From assembly GCA_008704415.1 (NCBI GenBank), contig VXIS01000086.1:62001-126000 (forward strand): a stretch of DNA of 64,000 nt. Direction: 5' to 3'. Numbering within the stretch: the first letter of the stretch is position 1; each line of letters starts with the position of its first letter. This stretch comes from Sphaerosporella brunnea (Eukaryota > Ascomycota > Pezizomycetes > Pezizales > Pyronemataceae). Below, one piece after another: positions 21,201 to 31,963 of the stretch. Under the pieces are notes generated by a model, which saw only the letters and a list, made by a program, of their open reading frames with translations, was not told the DNA's origin and ran no database searches. The position numbers and the translations under genes were made by a program.

Positions 21201-21309
21201 TTGCTTGACTTGACTCGACTTGACCACCACACCCGTGAATTACGACTTTTGTTGTTGTTGCAAGTGTGCGCGGCGCCGTGTCAATACGAAGTCTGTATCT
21301 CCCTGTCAA
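18238..21309 (-). CDS. wetA: WetA-like conidiation regulator with homopolymer tracts
   Basis: Single open frame of 1023 residues. The likely start is the Met at 21201 (MKVETGVYFHATENG, giving 987 residues), since the upstream 36 residues look like leader. The C-terminal about 65 residues read FVNFTPNDASRILSGVAPSG, then SSKTKARREREAMEKRRKLS and an Ala-rich helix with VGGDASAL. I recognise this as the conserved ESC1/WetA-related domain, which acts late in conidium development after BrlA and AbaA. The rest is low complexity: an Asn run early, several Gln and His blocks, a run of about 15 His near residue 690, poly-Ser near the end. The protein is longer than Aspergillus WetA (about 550 residues), mostly through these repeats. 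The identity rests on the C-terminus only. Confidence 0.6.
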   Translation of the reverse strand: MTGRYRLRIDTAPRTLATTTKVVIHGCGGQVESSQAKMKVETGVYFHATENGNSNNNNNNNNNNSGAFNQEGGDSELGLGAQAQATAEARLNTLFALVGNPFASHHLLHDSHPSPDESCLDLTDVDNALLDTQNSIGYPNFLANPICHIGHHTPSPKTSFATTTTPANSASPHQSLRSSTTHPSNTNMITMDLGDACSGSYNLKSSLSNPHLQSSPAVTAGSSKNGPRDGEPATHNVPAELSPTGLQSPSPIASTAHPIATSCPSPSTPPLPPPPSAGPLLDNSNLAGDPNAMFRDVSSWPRPLRATHTKLGDNYGCMHLVGHIDGHYKGGVSDHPVVVDQQHHQQQQVKQEYHPARPSKTPVEETHTRSIDTLAISHSYHQHQHEHHHHQHHHNSDQTAHHQSLRRPSYNCEPVPSLFPLKAAPIPIALATTTTSANIVLSTGAAATKPTAAISAGTSTAAPKASSSSLAAGQRRQLRRRSKSSNLPLSRTQSLVNELRSSKSIKSMEACHHRRPQQQQQQLHLHLEPSLIEADLNEMIRTPNSPHAGGGLSRQQQQMVAASDAEIPRYCGSSSSSSDSAGVQHPQQLHHHHQQNHHHHQYVNTSLSADSLHAQFAFNADMASRSHSMSSLQSSIHEAPEHAADQYSFRRSSDAAADATDAVFGDQQNSASFAQTTAAADEYTHPDHHHHHHHHHHHHSRAASWAAAAQPQALITPEHSITEESPVAVAVLPDTSPAAAWWDAAAAGLEQHKAREAEAAATAAAVEEWARQESGLAQYQASTTPIAYDRGTSVEPYLSSSSSNTSHGHDQMLYVRQPPSPAEDYDVMHLKSSPTVVPSPPESPGYQFGFGLPQSWPSYPQYTPQPPHSIPPTPPSRPPSTSNPSTAVIAAAAAALAATKPLKAKPYASSRQAASRRKTSTSSMRASSSTTKSSSSSSSSSSPPSSQHLTATDAPAGEMSFVNFTPNDASRILSGVAPSGSSKTKARREREAMEKRRKLSEAAAAAVLAVGGDASALAKVDLF

Positions 21310-24300
21310 TAAAACGTCGCGCTGCTACATGAGTTTCCTCCCCGGGATTGTTGTTTCTTGGTACATACATCTGGCTTTGCTTGCTTGCTTTCAATTCTAG
21401 CCCACCCAATTCAATTGGCCCGGGTCGAGACTGTGGGGGTATACTCGAAGTGCCCAGATTCCTGACCAATCCAGTTTTTTTATTCTATGCAATTGCTTGC
21501 AATTGAAGCTGTAGGGTTCCGTTGAAACAGGTATGCCGAAGTCCAAAGAAGAGCTGGGAAACACAACAGGGGCCACCTAGTGTAGCTCCTTCTGTTCGCA
21601 CAAGACGTAGGAGCAGCAACAGCAGCAGCAGCAACAGAGATTTGCTGCCGGGATTATCGAAGTTGGACGTTCAAAGGGGGTGCCGACCTTTACGAACGAA
21701 CTGGGGGACCCGAAGAGATAAAAATTTCTCCGCCTGGGCTGACTTGACTGAACTGACTGACTGACTGACTGACTGACTGACTGCTGCTTCTGCTTTCTGC
21801 TTTCTGCTTTCTGCGCTGCCGACCAAAAAAGAAAAGTAACTACGCAATGCTTATCACACCGTGCAGACAAGACTGACAGCTTCGTATCAGGCTGGACTGG
21901 GCTTCCGTGCGGGCTCGCTCGCGGGCAGCTGGCACAAACCACCGGCGGGGGGGGGGGGGGAGGACAAAGGAAGAAAACGGAGGTCCTAGCCGCCCCACGT
22001 AATCGGCAAGCCGTCGGTATTTTTTTCTGATCTCAATGGTAGTCTTCTCGGGGGGGGGCTCGGGGGTGTGGTGTGAACGGGAAGCGAGAAGGCGCCGGCG
22101 TTGAGATGTAGCTGAGAAGTATCTGGCCAGTGAAGAGAGGAACGGCAGACGATTCAAAAGACATCAGGAGAGTAGTAGGTACATCTTTGGTTCAGAACAA
22201 CCCCACAAATGCAACTGGCAGAGTGAACGATAAGCCGCGGTATGTTTGTACAGGTAAACGTATCTATCTATCTATCCCCATGGATGGATGGATGGGACCC
22301 ACATGGTTCTCTGTCTCTGCAAGCCATTGGATTGCATATCGATTCGCTTGTCAGGTTGGGGGTGTCCTGCTGGGATGCTATACATACTCCATCCCCGATT
22401 TACCGCCACTTGCACTTGCTAACCGTAAGGGCAAGCTACTTCATTCCGCACAAACAAAGGGCTGAAGTTCGGGCAGGACGTTTCCTCCATTCTTATGCCT
22501 TAGTCTCTCGCGTTCCTTGGCAAGCATCCTAGCCGTCTACCATCCATACTCTACACACAGCACCGGCCTTTCTCTCCAAGCCGGAATCTCGGCCGTCCGA
22601 AGAGCGGCACGATTGTGCTCTACTCGACGTACGATCGTGGAGTGTTATTCACGCTCAGAACAATCGATGCCAGCTGACCTAAGCCCGTGGGTTGCTTGCC
22701 GGCCAGAAGTTCCATGTCATGTCAACCATATCAAGGCCTTGGAATTTGGCCCCGATGTCCGGTGATATTGCCGTTACACAAATAGAAGAGGAAGAGAAAA
22801 AAAAAAAAAAAAAAAAAAGCAAGACAGAATGAAGTTTTTCCGTTTCGATTTTTTTGGCGTTTCGAAAAAGCAAACATAAATGATACTACTCTATGCATAC
22901 ACAAACACGAACAAAAAAAAAAAAAAGCCCCCCGCCATTTCCAGAAGTGATACACAGCGACTGCGATTGAACTGCGATTTCTGATCGGGCCGCGCATATT
23001 TCTTCGAGACGTTAGGCACTCGGCTATCTGCAAGCCTGCCTGCAAGGCTCTGCATGCCGGGACGTTGCGGAGGCCATGCTGCATCAGGCCATAAAAAATG
23101 GGCTTCTTTCAACTTTTCTGAAAAGGTGCAGTTTCAAGACGCGGCGATTCAAGTTTGCCTCTCTCTCTCTTTCTCTCTCTGGGCGTGCGCAGCATCATCA
23201 TCATCGTCATCATCATCATCATCACCCACAATTTTTTCAGCAGCAAACATTGCTAGGGTATCTCGACAGCTCCGCCCCCCGCCCCCCCTTCCCCAAACCC
23301 AAGCTCGGAGATCTTCAGGAATTACCGTCCAAACTGTGTGCGGTCAACTAGAGTATGTAATTAGCGACCGCGTCCCGTCCCAGTTCCCGTTCGGTCTGGT
23401 GTGCCGCCACTCGATCAGGCAGGACGTAAGCAAACGCGCAAGAAAAAAAAAAAAAAAAAAAAAAAAAAAATGCAACCAGTTGGTCCAAGCTAGCAAAGGT
23501 ACACATCGTGGATATCGGTACGACACGCTACTGGGGCAAAACTGAGTTTCAGGTACTGTGTACATGTAGGTATGTGCGAGTATGATGTACCTGCAGCTTG
23601 GCTGCCGAGCCTAAACCTACCTCTCATCCACGGCTAACTGCAGACATTCGTGAAATTACCCTCGCTCCCTCCCCGCGTCTCCCAAGCTGGAAATAGAACC
23701 CACGAATTCTTCAAGTTAGGTAGTTTCAGGGAAGGGGGGTACGGAGATGTGCACCCACCCGCCAAATACTTCGATCTTGCGAGACCATCAACGACCGGGG
23801 GGAGGCGTTACTCAAGTATCCTCGCCAGAAACGAATATGTAGCGTGCCTGCTGTTGAGATGGCGATGCAACGGAGAGGTGCGCATCGAGAGTACCGCGAA
23901 GGGATGGGCGGGGGCCACGTGTTAAGAGAAACGGGCTTCCACTGTTGAAAAAAAAAAAAAGAGAGCTGGTCGAAGCGGGTTTGGAATCGAACGCAGCACG
24001 GGAGCGTGCGGTCGAAACGAAGTCGCAGATCGGGAAAAGGCGATGAAATGCCTAGGTATTTTTTTGCTGAGGCCTGCGTTACATACAGAATCCGGATGCA
24101 TTAGTTCTTGGATGTTCATCCAAGGCCTCTCCCCACCACTACCATCACCACCACCACCACCACCACCCGGCGACGGGCATATGACAAACCTCCCCCGACC
24201 TCCTGGTGGCAGCTTTTGTTGGTGACGGTGAAAGCATCGTGAGGTGAGTAAGGTAGGGTCCATTCTTTCTAAACAAGGAGCCAACGAGTGTAGGCTGTTT

Positions 24301-27300
24301 CTAATGCATGTCTCGGTTACCTGTCAACGTTGGACGACTTCTCTCGGAGCCATGGGACTGACATTGGACAAACTGGTAGTAGTCCCACTGTTATCTGTCA
24401 CTTCCCGCGACGCCACCACCCACTATACCGTGCGAAGTCGAGCCAAGTCGAATTTGTCAAGCAAAAAATCTCGTCCCCTTAGGTCTCTGTTTCTTTCCAA
24501 CGCATTTCTTTGACGGCTTCTCTAATGAACCATAGGCAGTTACTACCCGCTCTGTCGAAGGGTCAGGATGCTTACTTGGAAGAAGGGCTCCGCCGGAGCT
24601 CAACTGCCGCAACGAGTTCCAAGCAGCTAGCTTGAGCGTAATCAAACACTGAAAGTTAAGTTTGTGGCTACAGGCTGAAGTGGATACTCGGTAATCCCAT
24701 TCATTCAGGCTCAGCTCGAAGGCGGTACCGTCGAACAGTGCACGTTGGAGTACCTCCTTAGCTAGCTAGCTACCGAGGACACATCACCAACAATCGGTAG
24801 TTAAATCCCAGAATTGCTCCCCCCCCCCCTTTCCCTCTCAACCCACTCGGAAGCTTATGAGGGTCCGCCTGACGACGCCAACGACTGTCACAATCTCAGC
24901 TATCATTTCTCATAAACGAGCTTAATCGAAACCGAGAGTTAGGTCGGCGGTATGGGCGGGAAAGCCCGATATTCTGCCAGCCCGAGATCGCAAAGCAAGG
25001 TGCGGCCCGTCCTGTCGTGGAAGATTAATCCCGTCATTACGGTCTCGCTAGCTCAACAAAGCAAAGTTGTAGAATGCGAAAAAAAAAGTTGTGGTAAGTG
25101 AGACATCAGCGCGCCAGTTTTATTGACAGGTAAAACTAACCGGGTCGCAGAGCACAGACCATCGCTATTGCGAAGGCTCACGAAGTCAGTGCTGAAGGAG
25201 AACAAATGGATTGAATATGTTCACTTACAGTGAATTCTCTGCTGGCCAGCTAAGTGGCACCGGAACAACCGGAAGTTCCGATGAGGGATTTGGACAACTT
25301 GGCTATCTAGCCGCAAAAAACTTGAATATAGCAAACGGGGCTGCCTGCCAGACTGAGACATTTTTTATTTTTGTTTTAGCGGTTTAGCTGGTGGGAGGCG
25401 ATGAACAGTGTGGTTGGGGGGCAGCCGCGCGGACGGACCATCCAGTCAATGAGTGCTGGACCATGACGAGGTGACAGGCAGGCAAGGTGACAGGCAGGCA
25501 AGGAGCTTGTGATTTACCCGAGTGAAAAGCCGCTGCAGGTTTTCTCTGGCCTATCGAGGAGGAAATAAAGCGATGTGATTCGGGGTAGCCGAAGCCCTCC
25601 GCCTCGCATGTCGTGCACCAGTTAGTCGGCGTGTCGACATGTGAGAGTGAGAGTGTTGTGTTCATGCACAGAGACAGCTCTCGGATCCACACTTGCCGGG
25701 GGGCGGGTGAAAACAAACTCTGCTCAAGCAGAGTCGATCGCAATTTGTGCGCGAGGTATGTGGCGGATCGGTGGGGATATGGGTCGTCAAAACTGCGGCC
25801 TGGTTGGGAAGATGCCTGGAAATGCTTAGTTTCAGCCGTTATGCTCGAGCGTGGATTACGGTGGGACATGCATAACTATTATGCATGCATGGCGCCAGTG
25901 GAGTAGATACCAGATAGACTCGAGCACAATCCAAGCATCCATACATGTGCATGGCGGATGCAAAGCGATGAGGGGTAAACGTGAGACAAGTCAGTCGTAC
26001 CCGCCATTTTGGGTGTGTGGTGGGCCATAGCGGCGCTGTTATCGCTGCGTCGCCACTTGCAAGAGCGAAGACGCAGTCTCGGCGACGGGGAGGGCGGCGA
26101 GATATGGCATGATAGGACGAACCGGTTAGCATCAGTCGGTGGTGGGTGGTGGTGGTGGGGTGTGAGTGGAGAAACGGCTGTCGGCAGTATTCCCCGCCCC
26201 TTGGCCGCCCTTACGTATTTGTGTGTAACGCGTCAGGTGGGACCCCGCAACACCCACTTCAAGCGAGCTGCTGTTGCGGCCATACCCGGAGGATGCGGAG
26301 CGCCATACACAGCCCCCCCCCCCCCCAACCCCCAGCTCTCAAAAACGACCGAGAGCTGACAGTTGGACATAAATGTGATTGCCCTACGAAGTGCTTGCAT
26401 AGCATAGCAGGTTGCGCCCGCTGCCCACCTCACGCTTTCCACGCGGCCCTAGATTACCGACCCATGGCTTGCAGGCCGACAACTTTCGATTTCCAGCGCC
26501 CAGCAATCTTCTCGGGTCACACCAAACGTGACACGCTGGGCTCAAGGCGCGGGTTCTTGATCTTCCGTAATCCTGATCCTCCCCCCTCCCCCTGCCCGCC
26601 TTTTACGTTTTCAACGAACTGAGCCGTGGCCGGAGGAACGCGCTAAGTGAGAGGAACCCCCTTGGTGACCCCGGACATCACTATCGAAAGCTCAACAAAG
26701 ATGGGTCGAGGAACTCCAGCTAGGCGGAAGGATAGTTATCGATATCGGTCGATCCTCCGCATTGCTTCTCCGAGAGGGTGTGCTTATTACTCAAAAGCTA
26801 TGCACGTACTTTAGGTAAAGTGTGTACTGGCAGATATTGCAAAAGGGGGGGACGGCTGATCGTCACCGGGTATCCCAACTCATGTTTCTGCCTTGGAATG
26901 CCTTCGTATTATTATTGGAAAAGCGGGGTAAAAATGTGCCGCTGCACGTTGATGCCTATATCAGATGCTATATCAGATGGCCATCAATCAAGCATGTGAA
27001 GTGAGGAGCTGCCATGCCTTGGACAGCCAACGTTAACCGACCGCTGACTTGGGATGATTAACGGTCCCGCAGGAAAATCCCTAATGCACCCCCTGCATGT
27101 CAAGGTTTTGGTTATAGTACCTTCCAATCTCGCTGGCTCTTGACTCCGCACTTTCAACCCACGAGTGAGATATAGTGAAGCGGACTGTTCCTTGTAAATA
27201 CGTAAATACGCAAATCCACATCTGGGCCCAATATCTGCTTGATATTGATGTTTAATTTATCGGACGAAATTTGATGTTTAATTTATCGGACGAAATTTGA

Positions 27301-27819
27301 TGTTTAGTTTATCGGACGGAAGTCACGAGTCGAAATCCACCGCAAACACTCTGGCAGTTTTTTTTTTCGTTTGCTCTTTAAATTTGCTGGTCCCGATATA
27401 CGTATGTGGCCGTCGCGAATGGGACCCAAGAGGCACCTCTTCTTTGACTAGTACTATGGTGGGGGCCGTGGAGATAGATAAGTGCCAGTAAGATTCGAGC
27501 ACGGGAGATGAGCCAACGAGTATCTGCAGCAATGTTAGGCCCGCAACATTGCAGATCACGCTCATGGTCCTAGTACGCAGCTGCTTCTAGACCTCGAAAC
27601 CCCATGATCGTCATCGGCTTGAAGGCATCCACATTTTGGGTGAGTGACTCACATGATATCACTGGGGGATTTTTGAGTGTGGAACCAAGTCTTGCTTGCA
27701 TTTCGTCCGCGAGAAGTAATGACGAGAGAGTCCTTTCGCCTCAATAGTGGCCGGCTAAAGTAGAGGACTACAACAAACGCTAAACCTAAAACTAACGGTT
27801 GATTGGAACAAAAAAGGAG
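21310..27819. other. Long gene-free region upstream of the WetA-like gene
   Basis: About 6.5 kb without a supported gene. It holds many microsatellites: CAG near 21620, GACT near 21760, G runs near 21950 and 22050, TATC near 22262, A runs near 22800, 22915, 23445 and 23950, CATCAT near 23195, CACCAC near 24140. There is also a 15-bp duplication near 25473-25502 and a 26-bp triple repeat at 27246. Developmental regulators often have long upstream regions, so part may be regulatory, but no site is identified. Confidence 0.5.
27246..27322. repeat. Three tandem copies of a 26-bp unit
   Basis: The unit starts TGATGTTTAATTTATCGGAC. Copies one and two are identical and the third carries a few changes (TTTAG, GACGG). 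AT-rich, non-coding. Confidence 0.8.
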
Positions 27820-27905
27820 TGGAGAACTTGGGAATCGAACCCAAGACCTTCTCAAGTCACATGTTGTGATGCGAATGAGACGTTATACCACTAAACCAGA
27901 TCCCC
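27820..27905 (-). tRNA. tRNA-Ala (anticodon CGC), with intron
   Basis: Minus strand: same body as the gene at 16537-16626, with acceptor G3-U70, loop TT-CGC-A and a T stem TTGGG/CCCAA. The intron is 14 nt and differs in sequence from the other copies, while exon sequence is essentially unchanged. Confidence 0.9.
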
Positions 27906-28301
27906 AACTTCAAATTAATACTTTAGGAAGACATTTCCATATGTGTAGCCATGCAGAAGTCGGCCAAGATCTACGACCTAACTGCTGCTCAGATAGTTAC
28001 CACACTTTTCTGGGGCCGGAATCGGTAGACACTGCGGCTGAAATCTCAAAGAAAAAGTCAACAAGGAAAAGTGCTCCCACAGTACCCCCCACGCTGCAGA
28101 AATGGCGCATCCTTCCTATGGAGGCTGTGGAACACAAGCGGTGGCGGGCCCGAGCTTGAGAGTGTGATCATGGCGATGATGATGATGGGAGGGCTCAGAC
28201 TGCTCGTTGCTAGGTCGACTAGAGTGGGGGGGCGCCAGGGGTTACAATGGGAACGTACAATACATGACCTTCCTCCCACCGGCTCCGATGACATCTGTAT
28301 C
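27906..28301. other. Intergenic, nothing recognised
   Basis: No supported gene or RNA between the tRNA and the hAT-type element. Confidence 0.4.
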
Positions 28302-28701
28302 CAGTGTTATCAGTAGCCAGCCGCAACAGCCGGGCGGGCTTGGCCGGCTGCTTTAAGCAGCCAGCCCGGCGGGCTTTTTGCATCAGCCCAAACGGCCCAG
28401 CCCAGCCCGGCTGCCAGGGCTTTGAGTGATCTCCTGTGAAGACCGGCCACAGAGAGTGGCGGCGCCGATAAACTTACCAGGATCTGTAATGTCACAATAA
28501 ACTCCTATCTAGCGATTCCCTCCTAGTCATTATTTTACACGGCGAACAGCTTTATGTACTTTTCATTTCATAGCAGTAGTTGATATCATGGTGGTCGTAT
28601 TTGTCGTCGTGGGCTGCAGCCCAACCAGCCAGCCGGGCTTTTTGATCAGCCCACATCCGCCCAACGAAGCCGGCCGGGCGGGCTGGCCGTTGAGAACACT
28701 G
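28302..28701. mobile_element. 400-bp non-autonomous hAT element
   Basis: Left end CAGTGTTATCAGTAGCC, right end (complement) CAGTGTTCTCAACGGCC, both followed by GGGC-rich subterminal repeats. Flanking octamers TCTGTATC (28294-28301) and TCGATATC (28702-28709) agree at six of eight positions, a decayed 8-bp target duplication as made by hAT transposases. No coding sequence inside. Confidence 0.75.
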
Positions 28702-30225
28702 TCGATATCCTCGATTTTCAAACGGATTGGTGCTCACTCAAGCTTGCTGTTAGGCCACCGCGATCCGGATCAGTCTTGGTATCTTGAGCGCCTGCAAGTG
28801 TATCCACAACCAGAAAGCAGAAAGCTATCGGCGAGCACTGGTACGGAGATTTCGTGAACCCGACCGCGAGCCGAAGGGGACCAAGATTGCTACCAACAAA
28901 CCCTTCTAACTCGGGGTACCTAGCAAATAAATGAAAATGTTGGGATGGACTCCGCAGGCATCCCAGATCACACTTTTCCCCTAAAAAGCAACAAGCAAGC
29001 GGACGAGTCCTCCAAGCATCACACGCAAGGCCTTCCCCCACAGGTACAGCGGGGGGTGTTGAGTCTGTATCAACCATTAGAACCGAACGATCTCCGAAGA
29101 GTTTGACAGCTTGAAAGTCCCCCACTTCACCATATATCACTCGGTACAACCCACATCATCCAGAGGGGACATTGCTCGCCACTGTACTGAAAGCAACCAG
29201 AGTCCCTACAAAAAAACCCCTAGTTTTAGCGTACTCTACCGCATAGACTGGGCTGTGTTTGAGGGACGTTAAAGAACTCGGGGCGAAATCCGGCGTTCAA
29301 GTTCTTAAGCTTGTTGACGCACCATGGGTTGGAGCTGGGATTTGTATGGTCCTGAGAAGCTTAAGGAAGTTTCTATATCGATGGATGTAACGACGATCAA
29401 GTTTTATCTTCACCAGTCGAGTGTGTATATACATCAATATTAATATTAAAATCCTTGGCTTATTCATAAAGTGGGCTATTCGTGGATTCAGGGTCATTCA
29501 TCAATTGCAACGGCCATGAGCCACTAAAACGATACATTGTGTAGCGTCAAACTTAGAATGTTATATAGAAAAAGGCACCCGTTTTCCACAACCAAGTAAG
29601 CCCTTGCATCGTTTACCCAACATTGTAAGAAAAGATGGCGCCTGGAAAAAGATAAGGGCCTGTAGAGTACGCGACGAGCACTCAGAAGCCACCCGACCTG
29701 CTGGATACTAAGTAGCCTTCCTCCCCTCGGCCGCGTCCTCCTACTCAGCCTCTACTACTTAACCTCGAGCTTCAAATTAGAGGCGAGAATTTGAAATTAA
29801 ACGGGTTGGGCCAATGGCGTTGAAGTTGAAAAAAACGAAATCAAAGCGGCCACTTCTAGAAAACACTCTTTCTGAATAAGGATTGAAGTACTGTTTCCAT
29901 TGAGATGTGCAACGATGCGTTCGGTCATTATTCGGTGCCTACTTCGGTGAGGCTTATCGAGCTCGTGCACGTACCAAGACCCCCACGGACATTAAATATT
30001 GTTGGAGTACAACGTACGGTGGTGTTCATTGTGTGTAATCTATATAACAAGCATATGGCGTACTACTTACTACAACAGATAAACATGCCTCACTAGCCAG
30101 CACTCGGTCAACACTCACCTAATCTATTCTCCGCAGCGGGGACCCTCAGAGACAAAATAACCGTACATAGAAGGAAAACAGATCGACCATAGGAAAGAAA
30201 ACAAACAAAGCAAAGAACCATCCCA
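28702..30225. other. Intergenic, nothing recognised
   Basis: A 143-codon minus frame near 28718-29149 has no motifs and is probably chance. The rest is AT-rich without features. Confidence 0.4.
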
Positions 30226-30610
30226 CCTAAACCTGGATCACGCATCTGCGAAGGTTGCCCCTAGCCCGGCAGAGCTGAGTCCGGAGGCCGAGCGTCGAGA
30301 GGCCTAAGCCCGGACCGGGAGCCTCAGGCTGCCGGGCTGAACTCCTCCCAGCCTCGCCCGTGGGCAGAGCTACAGGGAGATGATCCAGGCGGTCGTGGTG
30401 GGTGGGTAAAAGAAAAAAAGCGAGGTGAAGACGAGGTGTTGGAGGTCTGGAGGGCCTCGAGGCGCAAAGGGGGGTCCCTTTATAGGGAGCCGGCCAAAAA
30501 GGAACTCCACCCGCTCCACCTTCGGCACTCCCGCTCCACCTTCGACACTCCAGCTTCACCTCCGGCACTATAGCTGAATCCTCGCCCCCGGCCTCCCGTC
30601 CAGACACTCA
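30226..30610 (-). promoter_or_regulatory. GC-rich orphan promoter-like segment
   Basis: On the minus strand there are imperfect about 22-bp direct repeats (GGAGTGCCGAAGGTGGAGCG-like, 30505-30572), then TATAAAGGG at about 30476-30484, then a CT-rich stretch with CTTTTTTTCTTTTACCCACC. This looks like a Pol II core promoter with a leader, but no gene follows on that strand. It abuts the LINE remnant at 30620 and may be part of a retroelement. Confidence 0.35.
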
Positions 30611-30619
30611 GGGCTGCTC

Positions 30620-31530
30620 CAACCCACTAGCTCGCAGTCTAACTGCCCATATTGTGTCAGGACGCATATGCTCTCGGCTAGAGGATGAATGGTGCGGCTG
30701 CAGTGCGGTAACCCGTGCGGCGGCCTCCCGAGACAGATGGACCAGCAAGGCCCTCCACCTTGGCCGCAGTAAGGGGGTATACGATGCCGAGCTTTTTGGC
30801 ATCGCCATCGGCTTCGAACTAGCGCTCAAAAATCTGACGAGCAGCAACGGAATCGTCCGTCTCTTCACCGTCGCTCAAGCGGCCTTTAGGAGGCTCAAGG
30901 GTTACAAACCTGGTCCAGGCCAGTGGATGCTCGCAAGGATGCTGAAGTCGCACTCTAGGCGAAAGGGCGGACAACGGAGTCCCTGGACACAAAGAAGTTC
31001 TTGGGGACGATCTCGCCGATGAACTTGCCAAGAATGCAGCCTACGATAGCAGCAAAGCACTCCCACCCCACGAGGCATCAGTGACGGCTCTGGCACGTCT
31101 TGCTAGGTGCATCACCGAAGCAAAGACCTTCGACAGGGAAGCATGGCATTGCACACTCAAGAAGTACTACACAAGGCGCAAGAAACCAAACCAGGTAGCC
31201 TACAAACACAGGAAAGCTCTGGCATCCCGCTTTCAGCTGAGACCCGGAGGAGCTCCGACGGCCCGTACCTCCTGAAGACCGACTGCAGAACTGATGACAA
31301 GTGCTGGTGGTGTGACAAGGGTGCTGTCCAGACGCGCGAACTCCTCTTCAAGCAAGAGGTGGAAAAGTGAACAAATGGTCTTGTGGAAGGCGGTCAAGGA
31401 CTCGACGAACGAAGGTAGGCAGAAGCGGTGGCCGGTCACACCTACCGCCGGCTCTGCTAGCAGATGGCAGGTGCACGGAAGCGGTGATGGGCTTCCTGAG
31501 CATCACCAAGGTTAGAGCATAGCCCGAGAA
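30620..31530 (+). pseudogene. LINE (Tad-like) 3' remnant: RNase H and zinc-knuckle region
   Basis: Plus-strand frames, broken by frameshifts, give RNase H pieces: YDAELFGIAIGFELAL (catalytic Glu region) and then VPGHKEVLGDDLADELAKNA. They are followed by the C-terminal KCWWCDKGAVQTRELLFK, a Cys-rich knuckle typical of fungal Tad/I-type LINEs. No reverse transcriptase upstream, so the copy is 5'-truncated, as expected of target-primed reverse transcription. Two related ends lie at 42455 and 53714, all in the same orientation. Confidence 0.75.
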
Positions 31531-31743
31531 GGGCATTATGTTGTAATGAATCTGTCTCCCTTTTTCCTTAGTGCGGTTCCTATTACGGTTTTCCTTGGTG
31601 TGATTGTATCTAGTGCGGTTTTCTTGATTACCCGCTGAAGCGGCCTGGTGTTTTTTAAATAGGTGATAATATACATCAGCAGGGACGGTCGGCGTAGCAG
31701 TAGGCGCGGCCAACGGGGCGGACGTGTTAGTTGCTTGCTACTA

Positions 31744-31961
31744 TGGTGCAGGCAGCTATAAACCTGGTCGTCGGAGATGGACGACCACAACCAAAGCCGT
31801 CGTCCCCGCGTCGGAAATCAGAGCAAAACAAGCATCAAGCACCCAAAGCAGATGCGCTCTACAATCCAGTGCTTTCCATTCCACTGTTTCTGCGCTTGCG
31901 TGCTGCTTGTTTTCCGACGAAAATATCCGTGTGACGACTAGGTTTATAGCTGCCTGCACCA
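31744..31961. mobile_element. TA-flanked MITE with about 30-bp inverted repeats
   Basis: Ends read TATGGTGCAGGCAGCTATAA, then ACCTgGTCGTC, matching their counterpart at 30 of 31 positions, with TA at both borders (31742-31743 and 31962-31963). The 218-bp body is non-coding. It sits just downstream of the LINE remnant. Confidence 0.75.
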
Positions 31962-31963
31962 TA

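Noticed and set aside
22795..23470. A runs as retroposon tails
   Set aside because: They lie among other microsatellites, and no LINE or SINE body or target duplication precedes them.
28718..29149. 143-codon minus frame beside the hAT element
   Set aside because: No family features; its sequence looks like random coding of a GC-balanced region.
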